A stretch of 58,683 bases of DNA from an uncultured Verrucomicrobia subdivision 3 bacterium (GTDB lineage Bacteria > Verrucomicrobiota > Verrucomicrobiia > Limisphaerales > UBA11358), in assembly GCA_903865745.1 (NCBI GenBank), contig CAIPKV010000081.1:1-58683 (forward strand), in the 5' to 3' direction. The notes under the pieces were generated by a model. It was not told the DNA's origin, did not search any database, and saw only the letters and a list, made by a program, of their open reading frames with translations. The translations under genes were made by a program, and so were the position numbers. Positions 19,277 to 29,212 of this stretch are shown here, piece by piece (the stretch's first letter is position 1; each line of letters starts with the position of its first letter).

Positions 19277-20125
19277 TTACGGCACGGAAGTGTTTTGAGC
19301 CAACCAGACAACATCGTTACCTGAATCCCCTGCGGCAATATAGGTCGATCTGAAGGTGGAAGTAAAAGGACAATGTGCTATCGTGGAGCCAATCCAGCGG
19401 TGAATTTCCGAATGGCCGTCGGCAAAGGCAAAGGCTGAGGAGTTGCCATGAAAAGTTGCCGGGAAATCCGGTATTTGCGCCGTGCTTGGCGTGGCAACCC
19501 CCGCGCTGTTGAAGGCGGAGGGGCATGCCACAGCAAAGCCGCCGTCATTGAGGCTGTTGGGAGCCTCTTCCACAAAGACAAACGTGTTGCTCGGTTTGAC
19601 AATCGCCGTTTTTTTGGAGTAAAGCTTCCATGGAAGCACCCAGGAGAATGTGGTGTCAAACGCCTGGCTCATCGAGATGCTGCGCACGACGGGATATTCC
19701 TTGCCCTGCACGGAGACTGTCCGCTTGTCCCCCGGACACCGGAATATCCCGGCACTTTTGCCGGCATAGGACCAAAGAGGGCTGTTATACAAGTCCGTGG
19801 CGGGATTCCAATTGCTGGGATTGCCAAAATCCAGAGTTGTGGGTGTCGTATAGGTCAGGTAGCCAGTGATCCAAGCCGGACGAGTTGCGTCGTCAGCGAT
19901 GGCGTCCACGACACCGTCCCTATTGTCATCGGCATACATGCTCCAACAGAGCGAGAGTTGCCGGTTGTTGTTAAGGCACTGAGCGCCGATGGCTTTCAGT
20001 TTGGCCTTGCTCAAGGCCGGCAGCAACATCGCCGCCAGAATGGCGATGATGGCGATGACCACCAGCAGTTCAATGAGCGTGAATCCGCGCTGAAAGGCAT
20101 TTGTGCGGTTGTTGATGTTTTTCAT
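19277..20125 (-). CDS. Pseudopilin with prepilin cleavage site and H-x9-DG C-terminus
   Basis: The 282-aa product starts with a type IV pilin-like leader: a short basic segment, then [20 protein letters not shown], cut by prepilin peptidase before the Phe. The C-terminal part has the H-x9-DG pattern ([15 protein letters not shown]), typical of large pseudopilin families in Planctomycetes and Verrucomicrobia. They are probably displayed through a type II secretion or pilus-like system; the individual roles are unknown. The start at 20125 is chosen because the longer frame would put the conserved motif at 20167-20185 inside the coding region, as would be expected if that motif is leader sequence. 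The gene faces the same way as that motif, 42 bp downstream of it. Confidence 0.85.
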   Translation of the reverse strand: MKNINNRTNAFQRGFTLIELLVVIAIIAILAAMLLPALSKAKLKAIGAQCLNNNRQLSLCWSMYADDNRDGVVDAIADDATRPAWITGYLTYTTPTTLDFGNPSNWNPATDLYNSPLWSYAGKSAGIFRCPGDKRTVSVQGKEYPVVRSISMSQAFDTTFSWVLPWKLYSKKTAIVKPSNTFVFVEEAPNSLNDGGFAVACPSAFNSAGVATPSTAQIPDFPATFHGNSSAFAFADGHSEIHRWIGSTIAHCPFTSTFRSTYIAAGDSGNDVVWLAQNTSVP

Positions 20126-20166
20126 TGATTTCTTTGGAAATATACGGCGCGTGATAGCAGGTGTAT

Positions 20167-20185
20167 ATGGCATCTTTGGGGGGGG
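20167..20185 (-). promoter_or_regulatory. C-tract/AAAGATGCCAT motif, copy 1
   Basis: Read on the minus strand this is eight C followed by AAAGATGCCAT. It ends 42 bp before the start of the pseudopilin gene at 20125. ATATAC overlapping the end of the core can pair with GTATAT 17 nt further on (plus-strand arms 20163-20168 and 20140-20145). Confidence 0.75.
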
Positions 20186-20280
20186 CTTGGGCACCGCTAA
20201 TACGACATGCGTAGATGCTTGGGTTATAGATTTTGCCCTCAATGCACTCAAAACCGTTTGAGGAAAATTTATGCATGTGC

Positions 20281-20406
20281 TCAATGTAAAAAGAGGCCGA
20301 TAGCATTCTTTAGTTCAATTGGAAGGCTCCCGTGGTTGGTTTGTTCGTAGCGAGCTAGGTTGTAAATCAAGTTGATCAGGCCAATCGCCGCCACATTTCT
20401 CTCGAC
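20281..20406 (-). pseudogene. Remnant of a DDE transposase C-terminus
   Basis: A minus-strand reading frame ends in TGA at 20281 and gives ERNVAAIGLINLIYNLARYE followed by about 18 residues. A hydrophobic helix ending in YNLxRYE is typical of the extreme C-terminus of IS4/IS5-type transposases. There is no room for the rest of the protein: upstream sequence belongs to the DUF4832 gene that ends at 20409. It appears to be the decayed tail of an insertion sequence. The family assignment rests on this short motif only. Confidence 0.45.
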
Positions 20407-20408
20407 GA

Positions 20409-21803
20409 CTATTGCAGCCTGATGTTTCCGATGCGATAGCGGTGGCGACCGTCATCACCCGCCAACGGCAGCGCAATCTGCGGCGTGCCGCTGGCGTCTC
20501 CCACCGAAACGCGCAGTTCGTAGTCGCCAGGTTTCAGGCCGGACGGCAGAACCATGAGATGTTGGCAGATGCCGATGGAATTTGTGCCCGTTGCATTTGG
20601 CGATAAGTTGCGCACGTTACATTCGCCATCTACCAACACCGCGCACACGTTGTCCTGCGCATCGACAAGCCACCACGCCGGATGCCCGCCCGGCAGGCAC
20701 GGCGCGACGCCGACATTGCGCCATTGGGATTCGATACGCAATCCTTCGGCGCGTTCCATTGAATCTGGAAATGTCGCTTGGACCAGATTCAAACGGTAGC
20801 CGAGCCGCCGGTTGATCTGCGCGATCAGGTTCGTGTTTTCCTTGAGAAACAAAACCGGGTCGCCGTGAATGGAAATGTAGCTCGCGTGATAATCTTCGAC
20901 CGCTTGCGCGTAACGGCTGCCATCGCCCCAGGTTTTGTTTTTCTTGGTTGCGCTGTAGTGATCCATTTCAATGATGACGGGATTTGTCGGCCAAAAGGGT
21001 TGAGCCAGGGGCGCAGAATAAGGAGATTTCGGATCGGAATAGACGCACAACGAATCGTCGCGAAATGTTGCGCCAAATTCACGCGCCAGTTCCATCGTCG
21101 CAGTGGGAGAAACGCCGGCTCCCAACGGATGGTAGGTCCAGTCGTCGTTGGCGACGAGCAGTGCCTTTGGAAACGCCTGCCGATGCAGTTTGAGATGGCG
21201 GCGAAAGGTGCCAAGGCCGTAGTTCGTGCCACTGAAATGGCCTTCGCCCCAGATGCCGAGCGTGCCCACATCTACGAACGCCAGACTCGGATTGTCGGCG
21301 TAGCGACGCCCGGCGGCGTTAAGAAAATTATGCAACTTCGCCAGGAAGATGGGATCGTCATAATCCGGTTCCCAGTTGTTCTTCCCATCCGTCACGGTGT
21401 CCTTTCCTTGTGCGCCTGCCGCGCGCACCCAATCCGGCGTGCCGGCGCGAGGATCACTTTCAAAAACGGTGAAGCGAAACGCGAAGCGTTTTCCCACGGC
21501 GCCATAACGCTGGATCGGGGTGTCGAGAATGGCCCAGTTAAACTGCCCTTCCACCGGTTCGAGATAGGACCAAGCCAGGCGCAGATACACTACGGTCAAT
21601 CCAGGAAAATCGCGGCCATCGTAGGCCGGCCCGAGCACCGGGCCGTATTGCCGGATGGAATTGTCGTAATGATGGAACACCCAGCCCATGCCCGGATTCT
21701 CCAGCGCCGCGCCCGTGTCCAACGGACGCACCGTCACCAGTTCGGCCGACGCGATTCCGGCCAAGGCCAGCATTGCCGCCAGCAGAGAAAAGTTTTTTTT
21801 CAT
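20409..21803 (-). CDS. Secreted DUF4832-like TIM-barrel protein, putative glycoside hydrolase
   Basis: The 464-aa product has a clear signal peptide (MKKNFSLLAAMLALAGIASA). Residues ~25-330 look like a GH-A/GH42-like TIM barrel: NPGMGWVFHHYDN, VVYLRLAWSYLEPVEGQFNW, and VDVGTLGIWGEGHFSG, whose Glu after Trp-Gly sits where an acid/base would be expected. The last ~130 residues form the beta-sandwich that follows this barrel in DUF4832 proteins (ESQWRNVGVAPCLPGGHPAWW). The catalytic function is not established for the family. A homologous barrel is embedded in the 1810-aa protein at 23602, and a fragment of its C-terminal domain lies at 39683-40093. It runs 24 bp after the GH27 gene, so the two probably share a transcript. 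Confidence 0.7.
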   Translation of the reverse strand: MKKNFSLLAAMLALAGIASAELVTVRPLDTGAALENPGMGWVFHHYDNSIRQYGPVLGPAYDGRDFPGLTVVYLRLAWSYLEPVEGQFNWAILDTPIQRYGAVGKRFAFRFTVFESDPRAGTPDWVRAAGAQGKDTVTDGKNNWEPDYDDPIFLAKLHNFLNAAGRRYADNPSLAFVDVGTLGIWGEGHFSGTNYGLGTFRRHLKLHRQAFPKALLVANDDWTYHPLGAGVSPTATMELAREFGATFRDDSLCVYSDPKSPYSAPLAQPFWPTNPVIIEMDHYSATKKNKTWGDGSRYAQAVEDYHASYISIHGDPVLFLKENTNLIAQINRRLGYRLNLVQATFPDSMERAEGLRIESQWRNVGVAPCLPGGHPAWWLVDAQDNVCAVLVDGECNVRNLSPNATGTNSIGICQHLMVLPSGLKPGDYELRVSVGDASGTPQIALPLAGDDGRHRYRIGNIRLQ

Positions 21804-21827
21804 TATGTCCGGACTGAAAATCTGCGC

Positions 21828-23444
21828 TCACCACACCCGCACCAAGGCCGCACCGTGGCTGGGAACTGTGGCCTGATAGCTACCGCTGAATTTTCCCAAG
21901 TCCGCTTGCCGCCAGAGATCGCGGACTTTGTGCGCGCCTTTTAAATTCAAGTCGCTCCATTTCACCGCGACCTCCGTGGCGGTCGCACCACGATTGAACA
22001 AGCCCACCGCATACGAGCCGTCTTCCAACTGCTTGGCCCATATCTCGGTCGAGCCGCTTTGCGCGACGCGCGACGCAGCCTTGCCGAGCGGATCCTGATC
22101 CACTTCCAAGACATCATCGTTGGTGAGCAGACTCAACGTGAAGTCGTCCAGTTGAGTCATGTCACAGCCAATCAGCAACGGCGCGGCCAGCAGACACCAG
22201 AGGGTGATGTGCGTGTATTGTTCGCTGGGCGTTAGCTTGGTGGGATGCAGGTTTGCGCCCCAGCCCACTTTGCCGACAATCAGCATATCGGGATCATTCC
22301 AATTGCCCGGCTTGGAAAATGTAGCGGGCACGGACTGCGCAAAGCCAATGTTCGTCAAGCTTTCCCACGAATCGTTGATGTCGCCGGTGGTGCGCCAGCA
22401 ATTGCCGCCGACCTGTCCGCCCCATTCCCAAACGTCGCCCATGCCGTATTGGCAGAGACTGAACACAATGTCGCGGTCAGCCTGGTCAAGCGCGGCGCGC
22501 ATCACAACGTAGGGGCGCATTAATTCCTCGCGCGGCGGATTGCCGTAGTCACCCCAGAATTTTTTGATGCCCGAAAAATCGGGTTGTGTGCCGCGAATCT
22601 TTTCCATCGCCGGCTTGTAGGTGCACCAGTCATATTTTAAATAGTCCACGCCCCAGTTCGCGAAACTCTGCGCGTCCTGTGCTTCGTGATCAAAACTCGC
22701 GATGCAGCCGCCACAAGTGAACGGCCCCGGCGAGGAATAAATGCCAAACTTCAAACCGCGCGCGTGAATGTAATCGCCGAGCGCCTTCATGTCGGGAAAC
22801 CGCGGATTGGGCACGATGTGGCCCTCCGCATCACGGCCCGGCCCGCCCAGTGTCGGGTCGGTGGAGTCGCGGTTCTTCGACCAGAAATCGTCCACATTGA
22901 TATAAGTCCAGCCATGCTGAATGAGTCCGCTGCGAACCATTGCGTCGGCGGCAGCCTTGACCTTGTCCTCGCTGACGGAATCCGCGAAACAATTCCAACT
23001 GTTCCAGCCCATCGGCGGCGTGAGCGCGATTTGGTCGCCGCAAATGATTTTCAAATCGCGCTTCGCCGTGCCGCGCGCGTTCTTTGCGGAAAGCTTTATG
23101 ATGAATTCGCCGCGCTGCGAAATTTGTCCGCTGATGATTCCTGTGGCCGCATCAAGCGTCAGACCAGCGGGAAGCTTTTTCGCAGCAAATGTCATCGGGC
23201 GCTCGCCGGTGGCCGGAATCGCAAACAGAAAATCGTGGCCAGGCCGGCAGCCGACGACGCGCGCACCATTGATACGCGGGGATGGCGGCACATTCGGCGT
23301 GAGGATGTAAGGCGCTTCGATGGGATTGACCGCCTCAGCGGCGCGGGAATAATTTTCAACCGGCGATCCGAGCCACAGCAGCAAGCCTATAACGAAGCCG
23401 GACCGCAAAAGGCCCGATGAAGACATGGAAGAAATGGATTTCAT
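21828..23444 (-). CDS. Secreted GH27 alpha-galactosidase with N-terminal Ig-like domain
   Basis: The 538-aa protein has a signal peptide, then a putative-Ig domain around residues 40-130 (LPAGLTLDAATGIISGQIS). The GH27 barrel follows: LTPPMGWNSWNCF, TYINVDDFW, and YLKYDWC near residue 270 with the nucleophile Asp. RTTGDINDSW near 350 contains the acid/base Asp. A C-terminal beta domain ends the protein. Family members cleave alpha-1,6-galactose from galactomannan, raffinose-type sugars and related substrates. That would suit both the mannan enzymes to its left and the fructan enzymes in the window, since raffinose yields sucrose. It is divergent from the 1810-aa gene; the 157-bp gap contains a motif copy pointing the other way. 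Confidence 0.92.
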   Translation of the reverse strand: MKSISSMSSSGLLRSGFVIGLLLWLGSPVENYSRAAEAVNPIEAPYILTPNVPPSPRINGARVVGCRPGHDFLFAIPATGERPMTFAAKKLPAGLTLDAATGIISGQISQRGEFIIKLSAKNARGTAKRDLKIICGDQIALTPPMGWNSWNCFADSVSEDKVKAAADAMVRSGLIQHGWTYINVDDFWSKNRDSTDPTLGGPGRDAEGHIVPNPRFPDMKALGDYIHARGLKFGIYSSPGPFTCGGCIASFDHEAQDAQSFANWGVDYLKYDWCTYKPAMEKIRGTQPDFSGIKKFWGDYGNPPREELMRPYVVMRAALDQADRDIVFSLCQYGMGDVWEWGGQVGGNCWRTTGDINDSWESLTNIGFAQSVPATFSKPGNWNDPDMLIVGKVGWGANLHPTKLTPSEQYTHITLWCLLAAPLLIGCDMTQLDDFTLSLLTNDDVLEVDQDPLGKAASRVAQSGSTEIWAKQLEDGSYAVGLFNRGATATEVAVKWSDLNLKGAHKVRDLWRQADLGKFSGSYQATVPSHGAALVRVW

Positions 23445-23478
23445 AGTTGCATTATGATGAAATTGTAAATTTACGCCA

Positions 23479-23496
23479 CCCCCCCAAAGATGCCAT
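23479..23496 (+). promoter_or_regulatory. C-tract/AAAGATGCCAT motif, copy 2
   Basis: Seven C followed by AAAGATGCCAT and then AGC. It lies 105 bp before the 1810-aa gene. TAGCGCA (23496-23502) can pair with TGCGTTA (23514-23520), with one G-U pair. The core ATG is followed at once by CCA TAG, so any translation from it would give Met-Pro-stop. Confidence 0.75.
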
Positions 23497-23601
23497 AGCG
23501 CAGACCATCGAGTTGCGTTAGGTTGCGACCATCAAATTCACAGAAACGCATAGATTTGCATTGATCGGCATCAGTCATTATCAAAACCGAACCTCATAGA
23601 C

Positions 23602-26600
23602 ATGAAACTAAACATCAAGCCCCGTCAATACGTCGCCCTGCTGGCAATGGCATTTTTGGCTCTCAGCCTCTGCCGCGGTTCCGCCGCGCTGCTCTGTTAT
23701 GAGCCGTTCGGTCCCACCGGCGGGTTGTCGACCAACCTGCTCAAGGCCACGGCCACGGGCACTGGCTTTGGCGGCGCTTGGACAGGTTCCTCCAGCAACG
23801 GCAGCGGCGGGTTGTTCACCCGCGTCTCCGGTCCGCTGGGCAACTGGCCCCGGAATATCTTCTTTCCCAACCCCAGCGGCGGGCGGGTGCAATACGGTTC
23901 GACGGCTACATGGACGAGTCTGTCCCGCACGATGTCCACGCCCTTGAACTTGCAAAACGCCGGAACGTATTTCATCAGCTTTTTGATGCATGATTATTGC
24001 ACCAGCACCGCCTATTCGGCCGCTGCCAACAACGATAACCGCGTGTTTTTGGGAGACACCAACGACGCGGCCCGGATTTATGTGGGACGCGACCTTAACG
24101 GAGCCAACGTAATCGCGGTGGGAAATAGTTCCACGACCCCATGGAGCCTGCCAAATTACGGCGCGACGGCGACTCCGTGGGAAGGCTGCAACGCCAACTT
24201 TCTGATTTTCGTGGTGGCGCGAATTGTGACCGACGGGGCGGGTAACATGACTGTTAGTGTAAAGCATTACTATTTTGATTCAGTGAATGGCTGGGGTGCC
24301 GTCGTCGATCCCTCGGACGCGAGCGCGGTCTGGGATGCCACTTACACTGGCACGGTCACCGGTTCTGGGGTTTTCAACCAACTCGGGATTTCTTCGGCCG
24401 GAACCCAATACCAAGAACTCAGTGAGATTCGCCTGGGCACCACTTGGGCCGATGTCGCCAACACCACCACACCTACCAACACTCCGTCCACCGGCCTGAT
24501 CAATGTCGCCCTCGGCCCGATCAATCCCGTTGGGGCTTATTCTGGGGCGGGTCCTGTAGCCGGTTCGTTTGGGGATTTCTGGAATCAAGTGGCATTCGGC
24601 ATCACCACGGACGGCACCTACACGTCCAGTCCGCAAACCACCGGCCCGCTCCTTGATGCCGGCGGCATCCAAACGGGGGTGACGGTGCAGGTCGGCACGA
24701 ATACCGCCGACACCTTGGAATGGAACATCGCCAGCGGCGGCAACTACGGCGGTGCCTTCAGTTATTTGGTTGCGGAGACGGTCAGTTTCTTCAAGCCGGA
24801 CGCCATCGTTGTCCATGGTCTGGATAACACCAAATCGTATAACCTATATTGCTTCACCGGTCCCTGGGGCAATTTCAGCCAATGCACGCTTTCCGCCGGC
24901 GGTATAACAAATACCATAGTATCAGACCAGGCATGGTATGTGCCGTGGGATCAGGGGAACCAGTATTGTATTTTTACAAATGTGCCTACCGATGGCGCGG
25001 GCAATCTCACCATCGGCGTGGTCAACCCCGGCAACATCCAACAGCAGATGTGTGGCTTCCAGCTTCAGGCGGTGCCGTTCAGTCTCACCCAGCCGCAAAG
25101 CCAGGTGGTGCCCACGAACAGCACCGTGAATTTGTCCGTGGCCGTATCCGGCGGCAGCGGCGCCCAGTCGTTTCAGTGGCAGAAGAATGTCAGCGGCAAT
25201 TTCGTCAACCTGACCAATGGCGGGAACATTCTGGGCGTGACCACCAGCACGCTGACCACCACCAATGTCCAGGGCACGAATGCGGGCAGTTATCGGGCGG
25301 TGGTCACGGTCGGCAGCCTCGTCACCAACAGCAGCGCCGCGACCATCACATTGCAATCGGGTGTGATCACCAACCAGCTCACCATGGACACTACCAGCAT
25401 CTTTCGCAATCCGTTCACCGGTTTCGCCCTTTATGCCTATGAAAATCAATTCGCCGCCAGCATGTCTAACTACATGCAGAATGCCGGCCAGTTCTGGAGT
25501 CAAGTCAGTGCGCCGCAGGTTCCCTATGCCTCCACCCTTTACCTGCGTGTGATTTGGTCTTACATGGAACCGCAGGAAGGCGTCTATGTCTGGAACACGG
25601 ACACCAATTTCATGGCAATGTGTCAGGGGGCTTGGGCTCGCGGAATCAAGGTGGCCTTTCGGATTTATGTGGTCAGCACGGATCCTGGACAAATGCTGTC
25701 CACGCCTCAATGGGCGTTCGATGCCGGAGTGCCGTCTCATTCGGATCCCAACTCCGGATTGGCTGATCCCGACATCACGAGTCCAATCTTCCAGGCGAAA
25801 TACGCGACCTTCATCAATGCGTTCGGTGCCAAGTTCAACGACCCGTCCAAGGTCATGTATGTGGATGCCACCACCTTTGGTTCCTGGGGCGAGGGGAACG
25901 TGAGCGACCAGTCCTTGAGCACCGCCCAATTGCAGCAGACGATGACTTGGCTGATGACCACCTGGACCAACGCTCTTCCCAAGATTCCGCTGCTGATGAA
26001 TTATCCCAGCGGCACTTGGAGCGATTCGCAAATGGCGAGTTGGTGCTTCAATACGGGCTGCGCCGGCATGCGCCGGGACGGTTTGGGCACGGCGTATGTT
26101 CCCGTCAGCCCGGATCAAAACGACATCCGTGCCGGGTTTCCCGGCAAACCCTTCGTGGCCGAGACCGCCTCGTATTTGAATTCTCCCGCCGATCAGGTTT
26201 ACTTCCTTTCACAGAGGTTGTATATGCATACGGATGTCTCTGATAATTGCATCCCGGTTTTCCAGCAATTGTTCGATCTCTGGGGCGGCTACCGTTTCGT
26301 GGTGAATTCGGTCAGCTATCCTGGCACGGTTCAGGCTAACTCAAACGTCGTCCTGCAGGCCACAGTGCAGAACTGGGGCGTGGGCGTCCTGCCCAACAAC
26401 CTGAAGCCCTGGAACTACAAGTATAAGTTCGCCTATGCACTGCTGGATGCCGCCGGCAACCCGGTTACGACCGTGGTGGACACGTCGCTCGCCGACGACC
26501 CTTCGAACTGGACCAACGGGACGGCTTACAATCCGCCAAATGCAGGAGGCATCCCCACGGACATCATGCAAAATTATTGGTCTTCCGGAAACAGCAAGAC

Positions 26601-29034
26601 CTACACTCTTCAGGTCACCAATAATTTTGGCGCGGTGGTCAATGGCAACTACTATCTGGGCGTCGCAGTGGTCAATACTGCCAATAGCAACAGTGTGGAC
26701 ATTGCGCTGGCGAATACTGCGCCCCGCACCGCGTCGGGCTGGACCGTTGTGGGGCCGGTGGTGGTCAGCAATTCCACGCCGATGACGATCACCACCCAGC
26801 CGCAGCCGGCAGCATTGACCAACTATGTTGGCAACCAGGTTAATTACTCCGTGGTGGTGCTCGGGTCTTCGCTTGCCTACCAGTGGTATCAAGGAGCGTC
26901 ACCGATCAATGGCGCCACCAATGCCGCTTACACGGCGACCACGGTCGCGGGGACCAACACTTACTCTGTGACCGTCAGCGGCGGCGGCAACTCGGTGACG
27001 AGCAGCGTGGTCACGCTGGTTGGGCAGACGTTTACCAAGCCGGCCGGCGGATTTACCGTCAACTTCAACCAGGTGGGTCCAAATGGTGCCTATCAGGGCC
27101 AGGGGGCCTATGGTGATCTAACGGCGAACACCAACTGGAACGCCCTGCCGGTTTCCGGCTCGACCAGTGGCACGGCGAAGAATTCCGCCGGCAGCGCGAC
27201 GCTGGCCACGTTCTCCATCAGCGGCAATAACGGCACGGCCAGCAATTACGGCTCCACGACCCCGTCGAATCCGTGCTTTATGCTGGGGTCATTCGCGGCG
27301 GCCAATTCCGGTCCTTTCACGATCAATTTAAGCTATAATAACGTCCCACCCGGCAGTTATAATCTATACCTGTATTCGCAGAACGGTGCGTGGGGTGGCC
27401 GCGGCGGGTCGTTCTCGCTGGCCGGCGCCACCACCGGCTCGGCCGATCAGGGCGTCAACACTGCCATCAACATCGCCGGCGCCAACTGCTCGCTGACCGA
27501 GGGCGTCAACTATGTCCTATTCACCAACGTGGTGCCGGACGCCACCGGAAAAATCAGCATTACGGAAGTTGCCAACGCCCAGTCCTCGGGCGAAGTGGAT
27601 TTCAACGGCGCGCAACTGGTCTATGCAAGTGCGTTGGTGATCACTGCCCAGCCCCAGCCGGCGCTGACGACCGCCTATGTTGGCAACCCGGTTTATTACT
27701 CCGTCACGGCGGCCAGCACGCTACCACTTTCCTACCAGTGGTATCGGGGAAGCACACCCGTCAGCGGTGCGACCAGTTCCAACTATACCGCCATTGCCGT
27801 TGCGGGAAGCCAGAATTATTCCGTCGTCGTCAGCACCAGCGGTGGCTCGGTGACTAGCAGCGTGGTGACGCTGGTCGGGCAAGGGGCGGGTGCGCTGACC
27901 AATGGTGTGGCCATCAATTTCTGCGCGGACTCGACCGGTCTTGGTGCCTATGCCGGTCAGGGTGCCTATTCTGATCCTTCCAGCACGCCCTTCTGGAACG
28001 TGTTTCCGGGTGGTGGCGCGACCAGTGGGTTGGCCAACGATTCCAGCAACAATCCGACCCTGACCACGTTCACTCTCAGCGCGTATTCATATTATTATTG
28101 GTATGGCGGCGGCGGACCACCGGTCGCCACGGATCCTGATTACCTGCTGGGCGGCTTTGCCTATACCCACAACCCGACGCTTACCATCAGTTACAACAAT
28201 GTTCCGCCCGGAATCTATAAATTATATCTTTATGCACAGGGGGGTTATGGCAGTTGGCGCGGTGGCACTTTTTCTCTGGGGGCAGGCAATGTCGGCAGCG
28301 CCCACAACGGCATCAGCAGTGCCCAAAACACTGGCGGCGACCCCGATGCTTTCATTGAGGGCAACAACTATGTTCTGTTCACCAACGTGGTGCCCGATGC
28401 GTATGGAAACATCACCATCATTGAAACCAATCTTCCGTCGTCGGTCGGCGAGTCGGATTTCAACGGCGCGCAACTAGTCTGGGTGAGTTTGCCGCCCAGT
28501 GCCGTGGCACCGGTCATTACGAACCAGCCGCAAAGCCAGATTGTGCCGCAGGGTGCCACCGTGCAGTTGAGCGTTACCGCCGGCGGCACACCCGCGCCCA
28601 CTTATCGCTGGAGTAAAAACAATGTGAATCTGAACGACGGGGCGACCGGCAACGGCTCCACGTTTACCGGCAGCGCGTCCAATCTGCTGACCTTGGTCAA
28701 CGCGCGGGCGGCCGACAGCGGCAGCTATACCGTGGGCGTCACCAACAGCGCGGGCGGCACCAACAGCAGCGCCGCGCAACTGCTGATGGTCGCGCCTGCA
28801 ACGTCCGGACAGGCGCCGTGGATGACAAACAGCAGTGCGGGCGGGAAATTTGGCCTGTCGTTCACTGAGTTGGCGGGCTACCGCTACCTGTTGCAGCAGA
28901 GCACTAATTTAAGTTCGGGTGCCTGGATCACGATCAGCAACCTGCCGCCGTCGTTCAGCAACAATCTGTTCCAATTCAGCAGCAGCTTTACCAATCAGGC
29001 GAGTTTTTATCGCACGGCTGTAACCAATCAGTGA
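23602..29034 (+). CDS. Giant modular secreted protein with DUF4832-like barrel, Ig-like and repeated ~195-aa modules
   Basis: The 1810-aa protein has a signal peptide (YVALLAMAFLALSLCRGSAA). In order it holds a LamG-like N-terminal domain (~30-290, opening LLCYEPFGPTGG) and a first ~195-aa module (~297-490). Next come an Ig-like domain (~493-585) and a DUF4832-like TIM barrel plus beta-sandwich (~590-1053, with RVIWSYMEPQEGVYVW and GSWGEGNVSD). Then follow Ig-like (~1060), module (~1143-1345), Ig-like (~1347), module (~1432-1630) and a last Ig-like domain. The C-terminal domain (~1735-1810) has LQQSTNLSSGAW and ASFYRTAVTNQ. Module marks are W/FWN, AGQGAY, NNVPPGxYxLYLYAQ and GExDFNGAQLV. The Glu in WGEG could be catalytic, so it may be a surface glycoside hydrolase or glycan-binding protein. 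A motif copy lies 105 bp upstream and a terminator 99 bp downstream. Confidence 0.72.
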   Translation: MKLNIKPRQYVALLAMAFLALSLCRGSAALLCYEPFGPTGGLSTNLLKATATGTGFGGAWTGSSSNGSGGLFTRVSGPLGNWPRNIFFPNPSGGRVQYGSTATWTSLSRTMSTPLNLQNAGTYFISFLMHDYCTSTAYSAAANNDNRVFLGDTNDAARIYVGRDLNGANVIAVGNSSTTPWSLPNYGATATPWEGCNANFLIFVVARIVTDGAGNMTVSVKHYYFDSVNGWGAVVDPSDASAVWDATYTGTVTGSGVFNQLGISSAGTQYQELSEIRLGTTWADVANTTTPTNTPSTGLINVALGPINPVGAYSGAGPVAGSFGDFWNQVAFGITTDGTYTSSPQTTGPLLDAGGIQTGVTVQVGTNTADTLEWNIASGGNYGGAFSYLVAETVSFFKPDAIVVHGLDNTKSYNLYCFTGPWGNFSQCTLSAGGITNTIVSDQAWYVPWDQGNQYCIFTNVPTDGAGNLTIGVVNPGNIQQQMCGFQLQAVPFSLTQPQSQVVPTNSTVNLSVAVSGGSGAQSFQWQKNVSGNFVNLTNGGNILGVTTSTLTTTNVQGTNAGSYRAVVTVGSLVTNSSAATITLQSGVITNQLTMDTTSIFRNPFTGFALYAYENQFAASMSNYMQNAGQFWSQVSAPQVPYASTLYLRVIWSYMEPQEGVYVWNTDTNFMAMCQGAWARGIKVAFRIYVVSTDPGQMLSTPQWAFDAGVPSHSDPNSGLADPDITSPIFQAKYATFINAFGAKFNDPSKVMYVDATTFGSWGEGNVSDQSLSTAQLQQTMTWLMTTWTNALPKIPLLMNYPSGTWSDSQMASWCFNTGCAGMRRDGLGTAYVPVSPDQNDIRAGFPGKPFVAETASYLNSPADQVYFLSQRLYMHTDVSDNCIPVFQQLFDLWGGYRFVVNSVSYPGTVQANSNVVLQATVQNWGVGVLPNNLKPWNYKYKFAYALLDAAGNPVTTVVDTSLADDPSNWTNGTAYNPPNAGGIPTDIMQNYWSSGNSKTYTLQVTNNFGAVVNGNYYLGVAVVNTANSNSVDIALANTAPRTASGWTVVGPVVVSNSTPMTITTQPQPAALTNYVGNQVNYSVVVLGSSLAYQWYQGASPINGATNAAYTATTVAGTNTYSVTVSGGGNSVTSSVVTLVGQTFTKPAGGFTVNFNQVGPNGAYQGQGAYGDLTANTNWNALPVSGSTSGTAKNSAGSATLATFSISGNNGTASNYGSTTPSNPCFMLGSFAAANSGPFTINLSYNNVPPGSYNLYLYSQNGAWGGRGGSFSLAGATTGSADQGVNTAINIAGANCSLTEGVNYVLFTNVVPDATGKISITEVANAQSSGEVDFNGAQLVYASALVITAQPQPALTTAYVGNPVYYSVTAASTLPLSYQWYRGSTPVSGATSSNYTAIAVAGSQNYSVVVSTSGGSVTSSVVTLVGQGAGALTNGVAINFCADSTGLGAYAGQGAYSDPSSTPFWNVFPGGGATSGLANDSSNNPTLTTFTLSAYSYYYWYGGGGPPVATDPDYLLGGFAYTHNPTLTISYNNVPPGIYKLYLYAQGGYGSWRGGTFSLGAGNVGSAHNGISSAQNTGGDPDAFIEGNNYVLFTNVVPDAYGNITIIETNLPSSVGESDFNGAQLVWVSLPPSAVAPVITNQPQSQIVPQGATVQLSVTAGGTPAPTYRWSKNNVNLNDGATGNGSTFTGSASNLLTLVNARAADSGSYTVGVTNSAGGTNSSAAQLLMVAPATSGQAPWMTNSSAGGKFGLSFTELAGYRYLLQQSTNLSSGAWITISNLPPSFSNNLFQFSSSFTNQASFYRTAVTNQ
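27925..28480 (+). repeat. Module repeat, copy A (near-identical to 31640-32195)
   Basis: This part of the 1810-aa gene matches 31640-32195 in the 914-aa gene almost base for base over long stretches, for example GCCTATGCCGGTCAGGGTGC and the run encoding NDSSNNPTLTTFTLSAYSYY. Differences are concentrated at third positions and a few short blocks. This indicates recent duplication or gene conversion between the two neighbouring genes. Confidence 0.8.
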
Positions 29035-29132
29035 GCGGGCGAGTTGCGATTGCACATTCCAGTCCGTTGCGCGGCGGGCTTATCGGGATGCATGTTTGAG
29101 TTGGTCGGCGGGACATTCCGGTATGCAGAGTT

Positions 29133-29163
29133 GCCCGGTCAGGAATTAAAACCCTGACCGGGC
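29133..29163 (+). terminator. Hairpin terminator after the 1810-aa gene
   Basis: A perfect 11-bp inverted repeat, GCCCGGTCAGG (29133-29143) and CCTGACCGGGC (29153-29163), with a 9-nt A-rich loop lies 99 bp after the stop. There is no long T-run, so termination may be weaker than canonical, but the stem is strong. Confidence 0.65.
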
Positions 29164-29212
29164 TGGGTTGTGGAAAAAACGGACGCCAGCTAACTGCAAA
29201 ATTCATTTTACA

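Noticed and set aside
20167-20185. The reverse complement of the motif (ATGGCATCTTTGGGG) as a sigma-54 promoter
   Set aside because: TGGCA recalls the -24 box, but the -12 GC element is absent and the orientation would point away from the gene at every copy.
24922-26118. 398-codon minus-strand frame inside the 1810-aa gene
   Set aside because: It is antisense to conserved Ig-like and DUF4832 coding sequence and shows no family features.
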